Shown: positions 1-8,232 of the stretch, in pieces
Layout of the letters: every line of letters starts with the position of its first letter
Position numbering within the stretch: position 1 is the stretch's first letter
Source: Clostridiales bacterium
Lineage (GTDB): Bacteria > Bacillota > Clostridia > Oscillospirales > CAG-272
Length of the DNA stretch: 64,000 nucleotides
Direction: 5' to 3'
NCBI GenBank assembly: GCA_012727435.1
Contig: JAAYHB010000004.1
Span: 1-64,000 of the forward strand
The notes under the pieces: generated by a model
Seen by the model: only the letters and a program-made list of their open reading frames with translations
Database searches by the model: none
What the model was told of the DNA's origin: nothing
Translations under genes and position numbers: made by a program

Positions 1-318
1 GCCGAAGAAGCGCGGTTGGCCGAGGAGGCCCGAGCGGTCGAGGAGGTTCAAACGAACGAAGCAGTCTTCACAGACCTCGAAAGCGTAGGCTACGACACCG
101 AGGCTGACAGCGAATTTATCGAGGCGGCAAAGCGCGCCGAACTCGAGCGGCTTGAGGAAGAGGTCCGTCAGCTTCGCGAGGAGCAGCTGGCCCGGGCGGC
201 AAAAATCATCGAGCGGGCCCGGCAGATTCAGGCCGAGCGCGCCGCCGGGATATACGGCCGCAAAAGACGCCGCCGCTTCTGGCTTGGGATAAAAAAACAA
301 AGACGCAAAAAGCGATAA
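1..318 (+). CDS. C-terminal part of a charged coiled-coil protein (5' end outside window)
   Basis: The reading frame is open from the first base, so the start lies upstream. The visible ~105 residues are rich in Glu, Arg, Ala and Leu with heptad-like spacing, which predicts a long alpha-helix or coiled coil. The last 20 or so residues are very basic (runs of Arg and Lys around a Trp). No signal peptide, membrane segment or catalytic motif is visible in this part. It lies 49 nt before a SipW-type signal peptidase gene on the same strand and could share its transcript. I do not recognise the family; the basic tail could bind nucleic acid or acidic lipid, but that is a guess. Confidence 0.6.
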   Translation, partial: AEEARLAEEARAVEEVQTNEAVFTDLESVGYDTEADSEFIEAAKRAELERLEEEVRQLREEQLARAAKIIERARQIQAERAAGIYGRKRRRRFWLGIKKQRRKKR

Positions 319-367
319 ATACGAGGGCAGCGCGGCTGCCCGGCTCCCGGAAAGGATATTCATATAA

Positions 368-1018
368 ATGGCCAACGCAAGAAAAAAGAGAAGACCGAGA
401 ATTTTTTCGATAATATTCAACCTTATTCTTGTGCTGATGATTCTGGTGGCGGCGGTTTTTGTGGTAGACCGGCTGAACAACCGTGTCACCTTCATTTTTG
501 ACCATGCGGTGATTATTATCGCTACCGGGAGCATGGAGCCTGCAATACCCGCCCGTTCCTGCATACTCATTACCCGGGCCGAGCCCGAGGACATTATGGT
601 CGGTGATATAATAACCTTCTATTCCGATGACCCGGCAATAGCCGGCAGCCTCAATACCCACCGCGTGCAGAGCGTTATCAGCAGCATTGACGGAATCGAG
701 TTTCAGACAAAGGGCGACAACAACCCGCTGCCCGACGCCTACAATGTGCGGGGTGAGCGGTTGGTCGGGAAATATGTACGCAATCTGCCGATTCTGTCGT
801 ATGTTGCAAAGCTGATCATCTCACCTTATGGCTATGTGGCGGTCATCCTGTTTCTTTTGATTTACATGGCGGCGGTCCTCATCCCGTCGGCCCGCAGGAG
901 AAAAGCCGACGCACGGGTGGCCGAAATCGAGCGCAGGGTGTCCGAGGAGGTCGCAAGGCTTAGGGAAAACGAGAAAAAACAAAACCCCGGCCGGGGAAAC
1001 CGGGATGCCGATAAATAA
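368..1018 (+). CDS. sipW: SipW/ER-type signal peptidase I (S26B)
   Basis: This 216-residue protein should remove signal peptides from a subset of exported proteins at the outer face of the membrane. A basic N-terminus is followed by a membrane segment (about residues 12-36), the catalytic serine in GSMEP (Ser55), and THRV (His98), where Bacillus-type enzymes have lysine. Asp117 and Asp123 follow. Ser-His chemistry is the hallmark of the archaeal/ER/SipW class. A second membrane segment (about 155-175) precedes a charged, coiled-coil-like tail. An AAAGGA ribosome site lies 10 nt before the ATG. Known SipW enzymes process TasA/camelysin-like fibre proteins; none is visible nearby, so its substrate is unknown. 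The gene symbol refers to family, not proven orthology. Confidence 0.85.
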   Translation: MANARKKRRPRIFSIIFNLILVLMILVAAVFVVDRLNNRVTFIFDHAVIIIATGSMEPAIPARSCILITRAEPEDIMVGDIITFYSDDPAIAGSLNTHRVQSVISSIDGIEFQTKGDNNPLPDAYNVRGERLVGKYVRNLPILSYVAKLIISPYGYVAVILFLLIYMAAVLIPSARRRKADARVAEIERRVSEEVARLRENEKKQNPGRGNRDADK

Positions 1019-1080
1019 TTCCGGCGCGGTTTGCCGGTCGACAGTATAAAACCACCCCGAGCGAGAAAGGACAGGAATTT

Positions 1081-1305
1081 ATGTTTAAAAAACTCAAGCT
1101 GAAAAGGAAAATCAAAACCTACAAGGCACAGATTGAGATTCTCGAGAAAAAGAGAGCCCGCTCGCAGGCGGCTCTGCTCGAGGCTATTCTCACGCACACC
1201 ACGCCCAGCGATACCGACGTCGATTATTTTAACAATTACACCTCACAGATAAACGAAATCCGAAAACGCTTGCAGGAGATACAGGCGCAACTCGAGGAAC
1301 TCTGA
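1081..1305 (+). CDS. Small coiled-coil protein, function unknown
   Basis: This 74-residue protein is highly charged with a Lys-rich N-terminus and a C-terminal heptad pattern of Ile and Leu, so it is probably a short helical coiled coil. A GAAAGGACAGG ribosome site precedes the ATG. It sits between the SipW-type peptidase and the GGDEF-EAL gene with gaps of 62 and 44 nt, so the three may be co-transcribed. It has no signal peptide or membrane segment. I do not recognise a family. Confidence 0.6.
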   Translation: MFKKLKLKRKIKTYKAQIEILEKKRARSQAALLEAILTHTTPSDTDVDYFNNYTSQINEIRKRLQEIQAQLEEL

Positions 1306-1349
1306 TGAAAAGTTACGCCGCAGCGAATCCTTAAAGGAGCCCGGCGCAT

Positions 1350-3632
1350 ATGAAAAAAAACAAAAAACAGGCAGGTCTTGAAGGCTACATTATTACACTT
1401 TTAATAATTTTTTTTGTGGTAATGCTGGCCTTTGTTGCGTATCTTCTGGTTGCGTATCATACAAGTCTTGCCGAGCAGACCGAGGATATGGCACTGACCG
1501 CTTCGATAGATTTTATCTCGGAGATAAACTCGAGAGTCGGCGCCGCGCTGCGGCAGACAGAAGAAATAGCCGCTGTCGCCGGAACCATGACCAGCGAGGC
1601 CGAAATTCTGCGTTATTTCAATGCCGTCTCGCAAAGCACAAATACGCCGATTGCCTTTATCCGCTTTTTTTACGATGGCCGGGAATACGACAGCAGCGGG
1701 CAGGAAATCAAGACCCGGGAGCCCGAGAGCATTATGCGGCTTGTTAACAGCAATAAAGCCGGTTGTGCGGGGCTCATATATGACCACAGCAGCTACATCA
1801 GCATGTCGTTCATAGCCTTTTACGCCCCGATAAGCGGCAATGACCTGATAGACAGTGTGGTTTCATACTGCATGGTCACACAATTGTTTGACGATATGGT
1901 CTCGTTCCGGACCGACTCGGCCAGAAAATCCGAATACCTCGGCGTGTGCACGATTGACGGAACAATTATACTTGAGGTCCGGTCGGATTCCTTCCCGTCA
2001 AAGGGACTCACCAACATTTACAGAAGCATACGCGAGGTGGCGAATGACAGGGCGGTAGTCGACCAGTTCGCCATGATAGTCACAAACGAAGGGTTGGGAA
2101 ACTGCTCCTTTAAGATCGGCGGCGAGACCTATGCGCTGGCAGTCGCTTGCTCCCCGGCCTCCGACAACACGCTCTATATCGCCAATATATACAAGGCGTC
2201 AGAGCTGCACGAGGCCGGCTACGACTTTGTGGCGAACATAAGCGTGGCGCTGATAATACTTCTGCTTGTTGTGGCTGCCGGTATTACCTATCTTGTGCTG
2301 CTGCACCTGCGCAGCCTTGAGAAAATCAAGAGCTACGACACTATCGACCCGCTTCTCAAGTGCAACACCTACAAAAAATTCTGCATTGACGCCGAAGCAA
2401 TCCTCGAGAAAAACAAAATAACCAAATTCGCGCTGGTATATACCGAAATCGACCAGTTCCGCTTTATTACCGAGAAATATGAGAATATAAATGCCGACGA
2501 GGTGCTGCGCTTCCTTGCCAAGGTGTTCGGGATGAGCCTTTTGCAGGAGGAAACCTTCGGCCATATCAGCGACGACAAGTTCGTGCTGTTGCTCCATTAC
2601 AGCGACGAGAAGGACCTGATGAACAGGCTGCGCATAATCTTGGCCGTAGCCTTCAATTACCCCGAGCTCAAAAAGCACAAATCCAACTTAAAGCTCTCCA
2701 TGGGTGTATACTGCATAAACCGCGCAGAAAAGGAGCCGATTCAGAAAATGCTCGACCGCGCGGTGATAGCGCAAAAGTCAAATATACACACTACCTCAGA
2801 GCAGATAAACATTTATGACGAGAGGGTCAAATCAAGCTTCATGCGCGAGGCCGAGATTGAAGCGCGCAAAGAGGCAGCGCTGACCGACAATGAATTTAAG
2901 ATTTTCTACCAGCCGAAATACAATATTCAGCAGAACCGCCCGGACGGCGCCGAGGCGCTGGTGCGCTGGTATGATTCCGAGACCAACACTTTCCGCAATC
3001 CCGAGGAATTCGTGCCGATTTTCGAGGCATCCGGCTTTATTGATAAAATAGACAAATTCGTATATGTCGAGGTCTGCAAGTACCTAAGCGAGGCGGTTGA
3101 GCGGGGGCTTAAGGTGGTGCCGGTGTCGGTAAACGTCTCCCGGGTGACCGCGACGCAGGAGGGGTTTGTCGATTTTTATGTGCGCACCAAAAGAAAATAC
3201 AATATTGCCGATAATTTTCTAACCCTTGAGTTTACTGAAAGCATTGCCTATGAAAATTATGACATTTTCAAGCATATCATAGGGAAGCTCAGGGCAAACG
3301 GAATCCGCTGCTCGATTGACGACTTCGGTTCGGGATATTCGTCATACAATATTCTGAAAGAGCTTGAGATGGACGAACTCAAGCTCGACCGTTTCTTCAT
3401 CACGAAGGGGTTTTCGCAGGAGCGCGACGACGAGCTGCTCAAAACGATTATCCGGCTTGCCAAGAGCTTCGGGATGAAGGTAGTCCAGGAGGGCGTGGAA
3501 ACTCTTGACGCGCTGGAGCGGCTTGAAAAATACGGCTGCGACGTGATTCAGGGATATTTATACTCAAAACCCTTGACGCTTAATGATTATATCGATTTTC
3601 TCAACCGGGGCGGCGCGATGCAAAGGTATTGA
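1350..3632 (+). CDS. Membrane GGDEF-EAL protein, likely c-di-GMP phosphodiesterase with degenerate GGDEF
   Basis: The 760-residue protein has a membrane segment near residues 13-37, an extracytoplasmic sensor region of about 255 residues, a second membrane segment near 297-320, a GGDEF-fold domain (about 330-480) and an EAL domain (about 500-755). In the GGDEF domain the signature loop reads HISDDKF (about residues 405-411), so diguanylate cyclase activity is unlikely. The EAL domain keeps EALVRW, the ExxES motif, DDFGSGYSS, KLDR and EGVET, which are the metal- and substrate-binding residues of active phosphodiesterases. I infer c-di-GMP hydrolysis controlled by an external signal, with the GGDEF domain perhaps acting as a GTP sensor. 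AAAGGAG precedes the start codon. Confidence 0.85.
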   Translation: MKKNKKQAGLEGYIITLLIIFFVVMLAFVAYLLVAYHTSLAEQTEDMALTASIDFISEINSRVGAALRQTEEIAAVAGTMTSEAEILRYFNAVSQSTNTPIAFIRFFYDGREYDSSGQEIKTREPESIMRLVNSNKAGCAGLIYDHSSYISMSFIAFYAPISGNDLIDSVVSYCMVTQLFDDMVSFRTDSARKSEYLGVCTIDGTIILEVRSDSFPSKGLTNIYRSIREVANDRAVVDQFAMIVTNEGLGNCSFKIGGETYALAVACSPASDNTLYIANIYKASELHEAGYDFVANISVALIILLLVVAAGITYLVLLHLRSLEKIKSYDTIDPLLKCNTYKKFCIDAEAILEKNKITKFALVYTEIDQFRFITEKYENINADEVLRFLAKVFGMSLLQEETFGHISDDKFVLLLHYSDEKDLMNRLRIILAVAFNYPELKKHKSNLKLSMGVYCINRAEKEPIQKMLDRAVIAQKSNIHTTSEQINIYDERVKSSFMREAEIEARKEAALTDNEFKIFYQPKYNIQQNRPDGAEALVRWYDSETNTFRNPEEFVPIFEASGFIDKIDKFVYVEVCKYLSEAVERGLKVVPVSVNVSRVTATQEGFVDFYVRTKRKYNIADNFLTLEFTESIAYENYDIFKHIIGKLRANGIRCSIDDFGSGYSSYNILKELEMDELKLDRFFITKGFSQERDDELLKTIIRLAKSFGMKVVQEGVETLDALERLEKYGCDVIQGYLYSKPLTLNDYIDFLNRGGAMQRY

Positions 3633-3674
3633 GCTTTCAACGGTCAGAGCCCGATAAAATAAAAAACCTAATTC

Positions 3675-3701
3675 GGGGGAGCGGGCATGATAGCTCCCCC
3701 C
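3675..3701. other. Intergenic GC hairpin
   Basis: GGGGGAGC at 3675-3682 pairs with GCTCCCCC at 3693-3700 around a 10-nt loop, between the GGDEF-EAL stop and the next gene. No T-run follows, so it is a weak terminator candidate; it may instead be an mRNA processing or stability hairpin. Confidence 0.4.
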
Positions 3702-3723
3702 GTTGCGTAAAGGAGGTGGACGG

Positions 3724-4602
3724 ATGAAAACAGGATATAAGCGTTCCCGGGGGTTCCCCGCGGCACTGCTTTGCCTGTTTTTAGTTCTTGTCGCCTTAAT
3801 TGTCCCCGCGTCGGCGTCGGACGCTGTGCCTGACGGGAAATACATAATTCTCACCGCGCCGGACATCAAATCCGGCGAGTCCATGGTAAGGATCGGGGAC
3901 ACGAGATTTATAAGATATTCTATTTATCTTGACGAATACAAAACGCTGCATTACTCAAAAATTGATTTTTCGCTTGAGTTTGAGGCGGGTGTGCTGGAGC
4001 TTTACAATACGAATATCGACAACGAGCAGATTTTTGCATACGATGTGGCGGAGGGCGTCGAAAAGGACTCACAGCGGAATATCGTATGGTATACTCCTGT
4101 GCTCGAAGGGAACAGAATCAACTTTTCGGCCTATTCCACGACCGGCATGTGGTTTCGGGGGCCTGTTATTATACTATACTTTCTTGTACCCGACGACTCA
4201 AAAATCGGTCAGAGCTGCGGTATTACCCTGTCCGATTTTTCTGTTGAATTGATAAACCCCGACGGCACACCTGAGAGCCTTGATGGTTATGATGTATCGG
4301 TAAAAAACGGCAGGATAACCGTGACACAGGGGAGGGGGTATCTTGAGGGCGAGACGATTGGGATGACCGAGCAGAATTCGCCCTTCAAGGGGTGCGGCGA
4401 CCCGGATCAAGAGGGAACTGACGACTCGGCTGCTTCCGGCAACGCGCCGCTGCAGTACGCGATAGCCATAATCATGCTTTTGCTGATGCTTGGCATTCTG
4501 CTGTTCGGGAGCCTGAAGATTTATAGAGTAATCAGCAGGGGCCGCCTTCCTAAGAAGCTGCCGGACGGCTCAAAAGGAGAGAAAACAACCGGCACGACAT
4601 AG
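3724..4602 (+). CDS. Exported, membrane-anchored protein with cohesin-like domain
   Basis: The ATG at 3724 follows a strong AAGGAGGTG ribosome site; an upstream TTG in frame would start inside that site and is rejected. The 292-residue product has a signal peptide (basic start, hydrophobic core ending near ASASDA), one beta-rich extracellular domain (about residues 45-200), a Ser/Asp-rich linker, a membrane segment (about 240-262) and a basic cytoplasmic tail. The domain follows the cohesin pattern: a GDT start, a KIDFSLEFEAGVLEL strand pair, an INFSAYST strand, an aliphatic strand (VIILYFLV) and a final NGRITV strand. Cohesins bind dockerins in cellulosomes, but related modules occur elsewhere and no dockerin is seen in this window. 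The fold assignment is from pattern only. Confidence 0.55.
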   Translation: MKTGYKRSRGFPAALLCLFLVLVALIVPASASDAVPDGKYIILTAPDIKSGESMVRIGDTRFIRYSIYLDEYKTLHYSKIDFSLEFEAGVLELYNTNIDNEQIFAYDVAEGVEKDSQRNIVWYTPVLEGNRINFSAYSTTGMWFRGPVIILYFLVPDDSKIGQSCGITLSDFSVELINPDGTPESLDGYDVSVKNGRITVTQGRGYLEGETIGMTEQNSPFKGCGDPDQEGTDDSAASGNAPLQYAIAIIMLLLMLGILLFGSLKIYRVISRGRLPKKLPDGSKGEKTTGTT

Positions 4603-4774
4603 CGGCTGTAAAGACTTATTTTCTGTTCATTTCTTCGCGTGTGCAAAAAAACACGCTCGTCGCGCGCAACAGCGAGACTATCCGGCGCGCCGGGGCTTCG
4701 CGCTGTTTCTCAATGTGGTTGGCGGGCTTGATAATGAGAAGAGCAAGGGCTGTGTGGCCTGCGATACTATATGT

Positions 4775-4890
4775 GAAGTTTTTTGAGGATTCTTAAGGAA
4801 CTTTTTTTCAAAAAAAGTTCCTTAAGCGGGGTGCGGGGCAGAGCCCCGCTCGCGTCTTAAGCGGGGGTCGAGGGCAGCGCCCCCACAAGT
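4775..4890 (+). repeat. Dispersed two-hairpin repeat, copy A
   Basis: A 17-bp perfect inverted repeat (CTTAAGGAAC plus a T-run, 4792-4808, with its complement at 4810-4826) is followed by a GC-rich hairpin (GCGGGG / CCCCGC, about 4833-4850) and a second GC-rich stretch up to about 4890. The same two modules in the same relative order recur at six other intergenic sites in the window. The rest of the 4603-4982 gap holds a small GCGTGT/ACACGC hairpin (4637-4656), otherwise nothing recognised except the dapL promoter. Confidence 0.85.
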
Positions 4891-4920
4891 AAAGCTGGTG
4901 CAGCGCCCCGCGAAGCACAG

Positions 4921-4949
4921 TTGACAAAGACCGCTTGATATGATATATT
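4921..4949 (+). promoter_or_regulatory. Sigma-A-type promoter of dapL
   Basis: TTGACA at 4921-4926 and TATATT at 4944-4949 are separated by 17 bp. Transcription would begin near 4956, giving a leader of under 30 nt before the ATG at 4983. Confidence 0.8.
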
Positions 4950-4982
4950 AAGGCAAAAAGTTATTGGTATATGAGGGTTTTT

Positions 4983-6224
4983 ATGAATTCGGACAACTAC
5001 ATTCAGGAGATTATCGCCGACCGGTTGGGCGGGCGGAATTTCGGCAAGGCCAATACGGTTTACAAATTTGCGCGCATCAAGGCGCTCAAGGCCGAGGCTG
5101 CAAAGAAATTCCCTGACCTGCCGCTTATCGACATGGGGGTCGGTGAGCCCGACCAGCCTGCCGACGAAAGCGTCGCGGAGGTGCTCCGGGCAGAGTGCGG
5201 CAAGCCTGAGAACAGGTTTTACGCCGACAACGGAATAATCGAGTTTCAGGAAGCCGCTGCAAGGTACATGGAACGTATCTACGGTGTGAAGGGCCTTTGT
5301 GCCGGCAAGAACATAATTCACGGAATCGGTACGAAGCCGATACTTGCCATGCTGCCGCTCTGCTTTATCAACAGCGGGGACGTGTCGCTTGTGACGGTTC
5401 CGGGCTATCCGGTGCTCGGCACATACACAAAATACTGCGGCGGCGAGGTTTACAACCTGCCGCTGAAAAAGGAAAACGGGTTTTTCCCCGACCTTGACAG
5501 CATCCCGGCCGACATACTTCACCGCAGCAAGCTGCTGTACATCAACTATCCGAACAATCCCACCGGCCAGGCGGCAACCCGGGAGTTTTTTGAGCGGGTG
5601 GTCGAGTTCGCCCGGGCCAACAACATTGTGGTAGTCCACGACGCCGCATACGCTGCGCTCACTTTTGGAGACACAAAGCCGCTCAGTTTCCTGTCGGTGC
5701 CCGGAGCGATTGAGGTCGGCGTCGAGGTGCAGTCGCTCTCGAAGGCCTTCAACATGACCGGCTGGCGTCTCGGCTTCATCGCCGGGAACGAGAAGGTGGT
5801 CTCGCTCTATGGCACGGTCAAGGACAACACCGACTCGGGCCAGTTCAGGGCTATACAGAAAGCCGGCATATACGCGCTTGAGCATCCCGAGATAACCGAA
5901 AGAATCCGTGTCAAGTACGAGCGGAGAATGAACCTTTTGGCGCGGACGCTGCGCGATATAGGCTTTGACGCCGAGCCTTCGAAGGGAACCTTTTATTGCT
6001 ACGTCGAAATGCCGCGAGGCCTTGCCGACGGGCGGGTTTTCGCCAGCGCGCAGGAGGCGGCCGAGTATCTTATAATGAATGCCAATATTTCTGTGGTCCC
6101 GTGGGACGACTGCGGCGGGTACCTGAGGTTCTCGGTGACCTACTCGGCGGCGGATGAGCGGGAAGAAATTGAGATGATGAACGAGCTGAAAAGAAGGATG
6201 ACGGCTCTCGGGCTGGTTTTCTGA
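4983..6224 (+). CDS. dapL: LL-diaminopimelate aminotransferase
   Basis: This PLP enzyme converts tetrahydrodipicolinate and glutamate directly to LL-diaminopimelate, supplying lysine and peptidoglycan. The protein matches the DapL family: FGKAN near the N-terminus, IDMGVGEPDQ, the NYPNNPTGQ motif, and SLSKAFNMTGWRLGF containing the PLP-binding lysine. Length (413 residues) is normal. The ATG at 4983 has GAGGG a few bases upstream; an ATG at 4971 is also in frame but has no ribosome site. It has its own promoter and is followed by a terminator, so it is monocistronic. lysA, the last step of the pathway, is in this window at 39.9-41.2 kb. Confidence 0.9.
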   Translation: MNSDNYIQEIIADRLGGRNFGKANTVYKFARIKALKAEAAKKFPDLPLIDMGVGEPDQPADESVAEVLRAECGKPENRFYADNGIIEFQEAAARYMERIYGVKGLCAGKNIIHGIGTKPILAMLPLCFINSGDVSLVTVPGYPVLGTYTKYCGGEVYNLPLKKENGFFPDLDSIPADILHRSKLLYINYPNNPTGQAATREFFERVVEFARANNIVVVHDAAYAALTFGDTKPLSFLSVPGAIEVGVEVQSLSKAFNMTGWRLGFIAGNEKVVSLYGTVKDNTDSGQFRAIQKAGIYALEHPEITERIRVKYERRMNLLARTLRDIGFDAEPSKGTFYCYVEMPRGLADGRVFASAQEAAEYLIMNANISVVPWDDCGGYLRFSVTYSAADEREEIEMMNELKRRMTALGLVF

Positions 6225-6239
6225 TTACTTCGGCACAAA

Positions 6240-6287
6240 AAGCGCTTTATTGAGGTTTTTATACTTGCCGCAATAAAGCGCTTTCGG
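6240..6287 (+). terminator. Terminator-like hairpin after dapL
   Basis: AAGCGCTTTATTG (6240-6252) pairs perfectly with CAATAAAGCGCTT (6271-6283) around an 18-nt loop containing TTTTTA. The 3' T-tract is short, so efficiency is uncertain. Confidence 0.6.
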
Positions 6288-6403
6288 CTTATTCGGGCCT
6301 TAAGTCAGAGGCATGAGGGTTATAACAATAACCTAAAACCTAAAACTAAAAAAATCAAAAAATGTAAATTTCGCAAGAAGTTTGAGCGCAGTTATCAATT
6401 TTA

Positions 6404-6432
6404 TTGACACCGACTGCAAGTTGTGATATATT
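6404..6432 (+). promoter_or_regulatory. Promoter of the guaA leader
   Basis: TTGACA (6404-6409), a 17-bp spacer and TATATT (6427-6432) form a near-consensus sigma-A promoter. The predicted start near 6439 leaves about 150 nt of leader before the guaA ATG. This rules out translation from further upstream. Confidence 0.8.
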
Positions 6433-6438
6433 TATTTT

Positions 6439-6575
6439 ATTAAAGCGGCGGCCGGAAACCTTTGCGCATTGACAAAGCGAACCTTCATCCCGGCCTGCCG
6501 GAACAATAAGTGAAGGACGGACGGTGGTTCGCTGTAAAGCTGGGGCAGTGAAGCCGCCGCCGATTGTTTTTTAGC
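6439..6575 (+). ncRNA. Candidate structured leader RNA or small RNA upstream of guaA
   Basis: The RNA starting near 6439 can close on itself: GCGGCGGC (6445-6452) pairs with GCCGCCGC (6553-6560), and this outer stem is followed within 7 nt by a T-run (6567-6572). Inside, AGCGAACC (6476-6483) pairs with GGTTCGCT (6526-6533), and CTTCA (6483-6487 region) with TGAAG (6511-6515). An alternative helix, GGCCGG (6450-6455) with CCGGCC (6490-6495), would compete with the outer stem. This could be a termination-controlling leader for guaA or a separate rod-shaped RNA ending at the T-run. It does not match the purine riboswitch consensus. Exact boundaries are inferred. Confidence 0.55.
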
Positions 6576-6590
6576 TTGCTCGGAGGGTAT

Positions 6591-8117
6591 ATGTCGAGGC
6601 AGACTGTCGTAATACTTGATTTCGGAGGACAGTATAAGGAGCTTATCGCGCGCCGGGTCAGGGAACTCGGCGTCTATTCGGTCATACTGCCCCATGACAT
6701 ACCGCTCTCCGAACTATTGGCGCTCGAGCCTGTCGGCATAATCTTCACCGGCGGGCCCGACAGCGTTTACCGCCAAGGGGCGCCGGTCTGCGACCCTGCG
6801 GTATTTGAGCTTGGGGTCCCGATACTCGGCATATGTTACGGTATGCACCTTATCTGCCATATGCTCGGCGGTCGGGTCGGTCCCTGCCGGTGCAGCGAAT
6901 ACGGCACACTTGACGCCGGGATAGACACCTCCTCGGCGCTCTTTGCAGGGCTTGAGTGTGTGGAGCAGGTTCTCATGAGCCACACCGACATGGTAGTCGA
7001 GCTGCCGGAGGGCTTTCACGCCATTGCCCGCACCAGTCTTTGCCCGAATGCCGCAATAGAAAATGCCGGGCGGAAAATATACGGGGTACAATTTCATCCC
7101 GAAGTTGAAAACACAAGGAAAGGAAAGGCGATATTGAGCAATTTCCTCTTTGGGATTTGCCGTGCCGACGGAAATTATTCAATGCAGGATTATATTCAGG
7201 AACAAATTAAGAAGATCCGCGAACAGGTTGGGAACAAGCGGGTCCTTCTCGCACTGTCGGGAGGCGTCGATTCGTCGGTCTGCGCCGCCCTGCTGTCCGA
7301 GGCGGTGCCGGGGCAGCTTGTCTGCGTCTTTGTCGACCACGGTTGCATGAGAAAAGGCGAGCCCGAGGAAATCAAAGAGGTGTTCGGCAAGCGCAATCTC
7401 GAGCTGGTCATGGTCGACGCAAAGGCGCGCTTCCTCTCAAAGCTTGCCGGGGTCACCGACCCCGAGGAAAAGCGCAAGATTATCGGACGGGAGTTTGTCC
7501 GCGTATTTGAGGAGGAGGCAAGGCGGCTCGGCCGCCCCGAATTCCTCGCGCAGGGCACCATATACCCCGATATAGTCGAGTCGGGCAAGAATAAATCTGC
7601 GGTCATAAAGAGCCACCACAATGTCGGCGGGCTGCCTGCTAACCTGGGATTTGAGGGCATTATCGAGCCGCTCTCGGGCCTCTTCAAGGACGAGGTGAGA
7701 AAGCTTGGCGCCATGCTCGGGCTGCCCGGCCGGCTGGTCAACCGCCAGCCCTTTCCGGGCCCCGGCCTTGCCGTGAGAATCATCGGCGAGGTCACCGAGG
7801 AGAAGCTCAATATCCTGCGCGAGGCCGACTATATAGTCCGGGAGGAGATCGAGAACTCGCACGAGAAGGTCGACCAGTATTTTGCGGTGCTGACCGACAC
7901 CAAAAGCGTCGGAGTCAAGGGCGACTTCCGCACATACGAGTATGTGCTCGCTGTCCGCGCGGTGTGCACGGCCAATTTTATGACCTGCGAATACGCTCAG
8001 CTGCCGCACAGCCTGCTCTCGCGCATATCGTCGAGAATAACAAATGAAGTAAGCGGGATTAACCGCGTGGTTTACGATATCACCTCCAAGCCCCCGGCCA
8101 CAATCGAGTGGGAGTGA
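6591..8117 (+). CDS. guaA: GMP synthase (glutamine-hydrolysing)
   Basis: GuaA aminates XMP to GMP using glutamine and ATP. Residues 1-190 are a class I glutamine amidotransferase with the nucleophile Cys82 in ILGICYGMH and the catalytic His/Glu in QFHPEVENT. The ATP-pyrophosphatase domain begins near residue 205 with ALSGGVDSSV, and the C-terminal dimerisation domain ends with the typical TSKPPATIEWE. Length is 508 residues, normal for the family. The ATG at 6591 follows GGAGGG; an in-frame TTG at 6564 is inside the leader's T-run region and is rejected. Expression is probably governed by the leader RNA immediately upstream. Confidence 0.95.
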   Translation: MSRQTVVILDFGGQYKELIARRVRELGVYSVILPHDIPLSELLALEPVGIIFTGGPDSVYRQGAPVCDPAVFELGVPILGICYGMHLICHMLGGRVGPCRCSEYGTLDAGIDTSSALFAGLECVEQVLMSHTDMVVELPEGFHAIARTSLCPNAAIENAGRKIYGVQFHPEVENTRKGKAILSNFLFGICRADGNYSMQDYIQEQIKKIREQVGNKRVLLALSGGVDSSVCAALLSEAVPGQLVCVFVDHGCMRKGEPEEIKEVFGKRNLELVMVDAKARFLSKLAGVTDPEEKRKIIGREFVRVFEEEARRLGRPEFLAQGTIYPDIVESGKNKSAVIKSHHNVGGLPANLGFEGIIEPLSGLFKDEVRKLGAMLGLPGRLVNRQPFPGPGLAVRIIGEVTEEKLNILREADYIVREEIENSHEKVDQYFAVLTDTKSVGVKGDFRTYEYVLAVRAVCTANFMTCEYAQLPHSLLSRISSRITNEVSGINRVVYDITSKPPATIEWE

Positions 8118-8119
8118 AC

Positions 8120-8135
8120 CGAATAAAATTATTCG
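8120..8135. promoter_or_regulatory. Perfect palindrome between guaA and pyrG
   Basis: CGAATAAAATTATTCG is a perfect inverted repeat with 7-bp arms, beginning 3 nt after the guaA stop codon. A second hairpin, GGGGCAT (8165-8171) with ATGCCCC (8181-8187), lies between it and pyrG. Either could be an operator or RNA stem; no T-run follows, so they are not clear terminators. Confidence 0.35.
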
Positions 8136-8232
8136 AAGACATATAATTTCAGGATTTTAAAAGAGGGGCATAAGTTTACAATGCCCCGGAACGCAGACAA
8201 TATCAAAGATGTTGAGCGCGGTGAGGTTTGAG

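Noticed and set aside
4857..5885. Long open frame on the minus strand opposite dapL
   Set aside because: It has no ribosome site and no family pattern; it mirrors a well-supported gene and results from base composition at codon positions.
6439..6590. Guanine or purine riboswitch before guaA
   Set aside because: The conserved loop sequences of the purine riboswitch core are absent. A T-box was also considered because of GGTGGTTCGC, but the leader is too short and lacks the AGGGTGGTACCGCG core.
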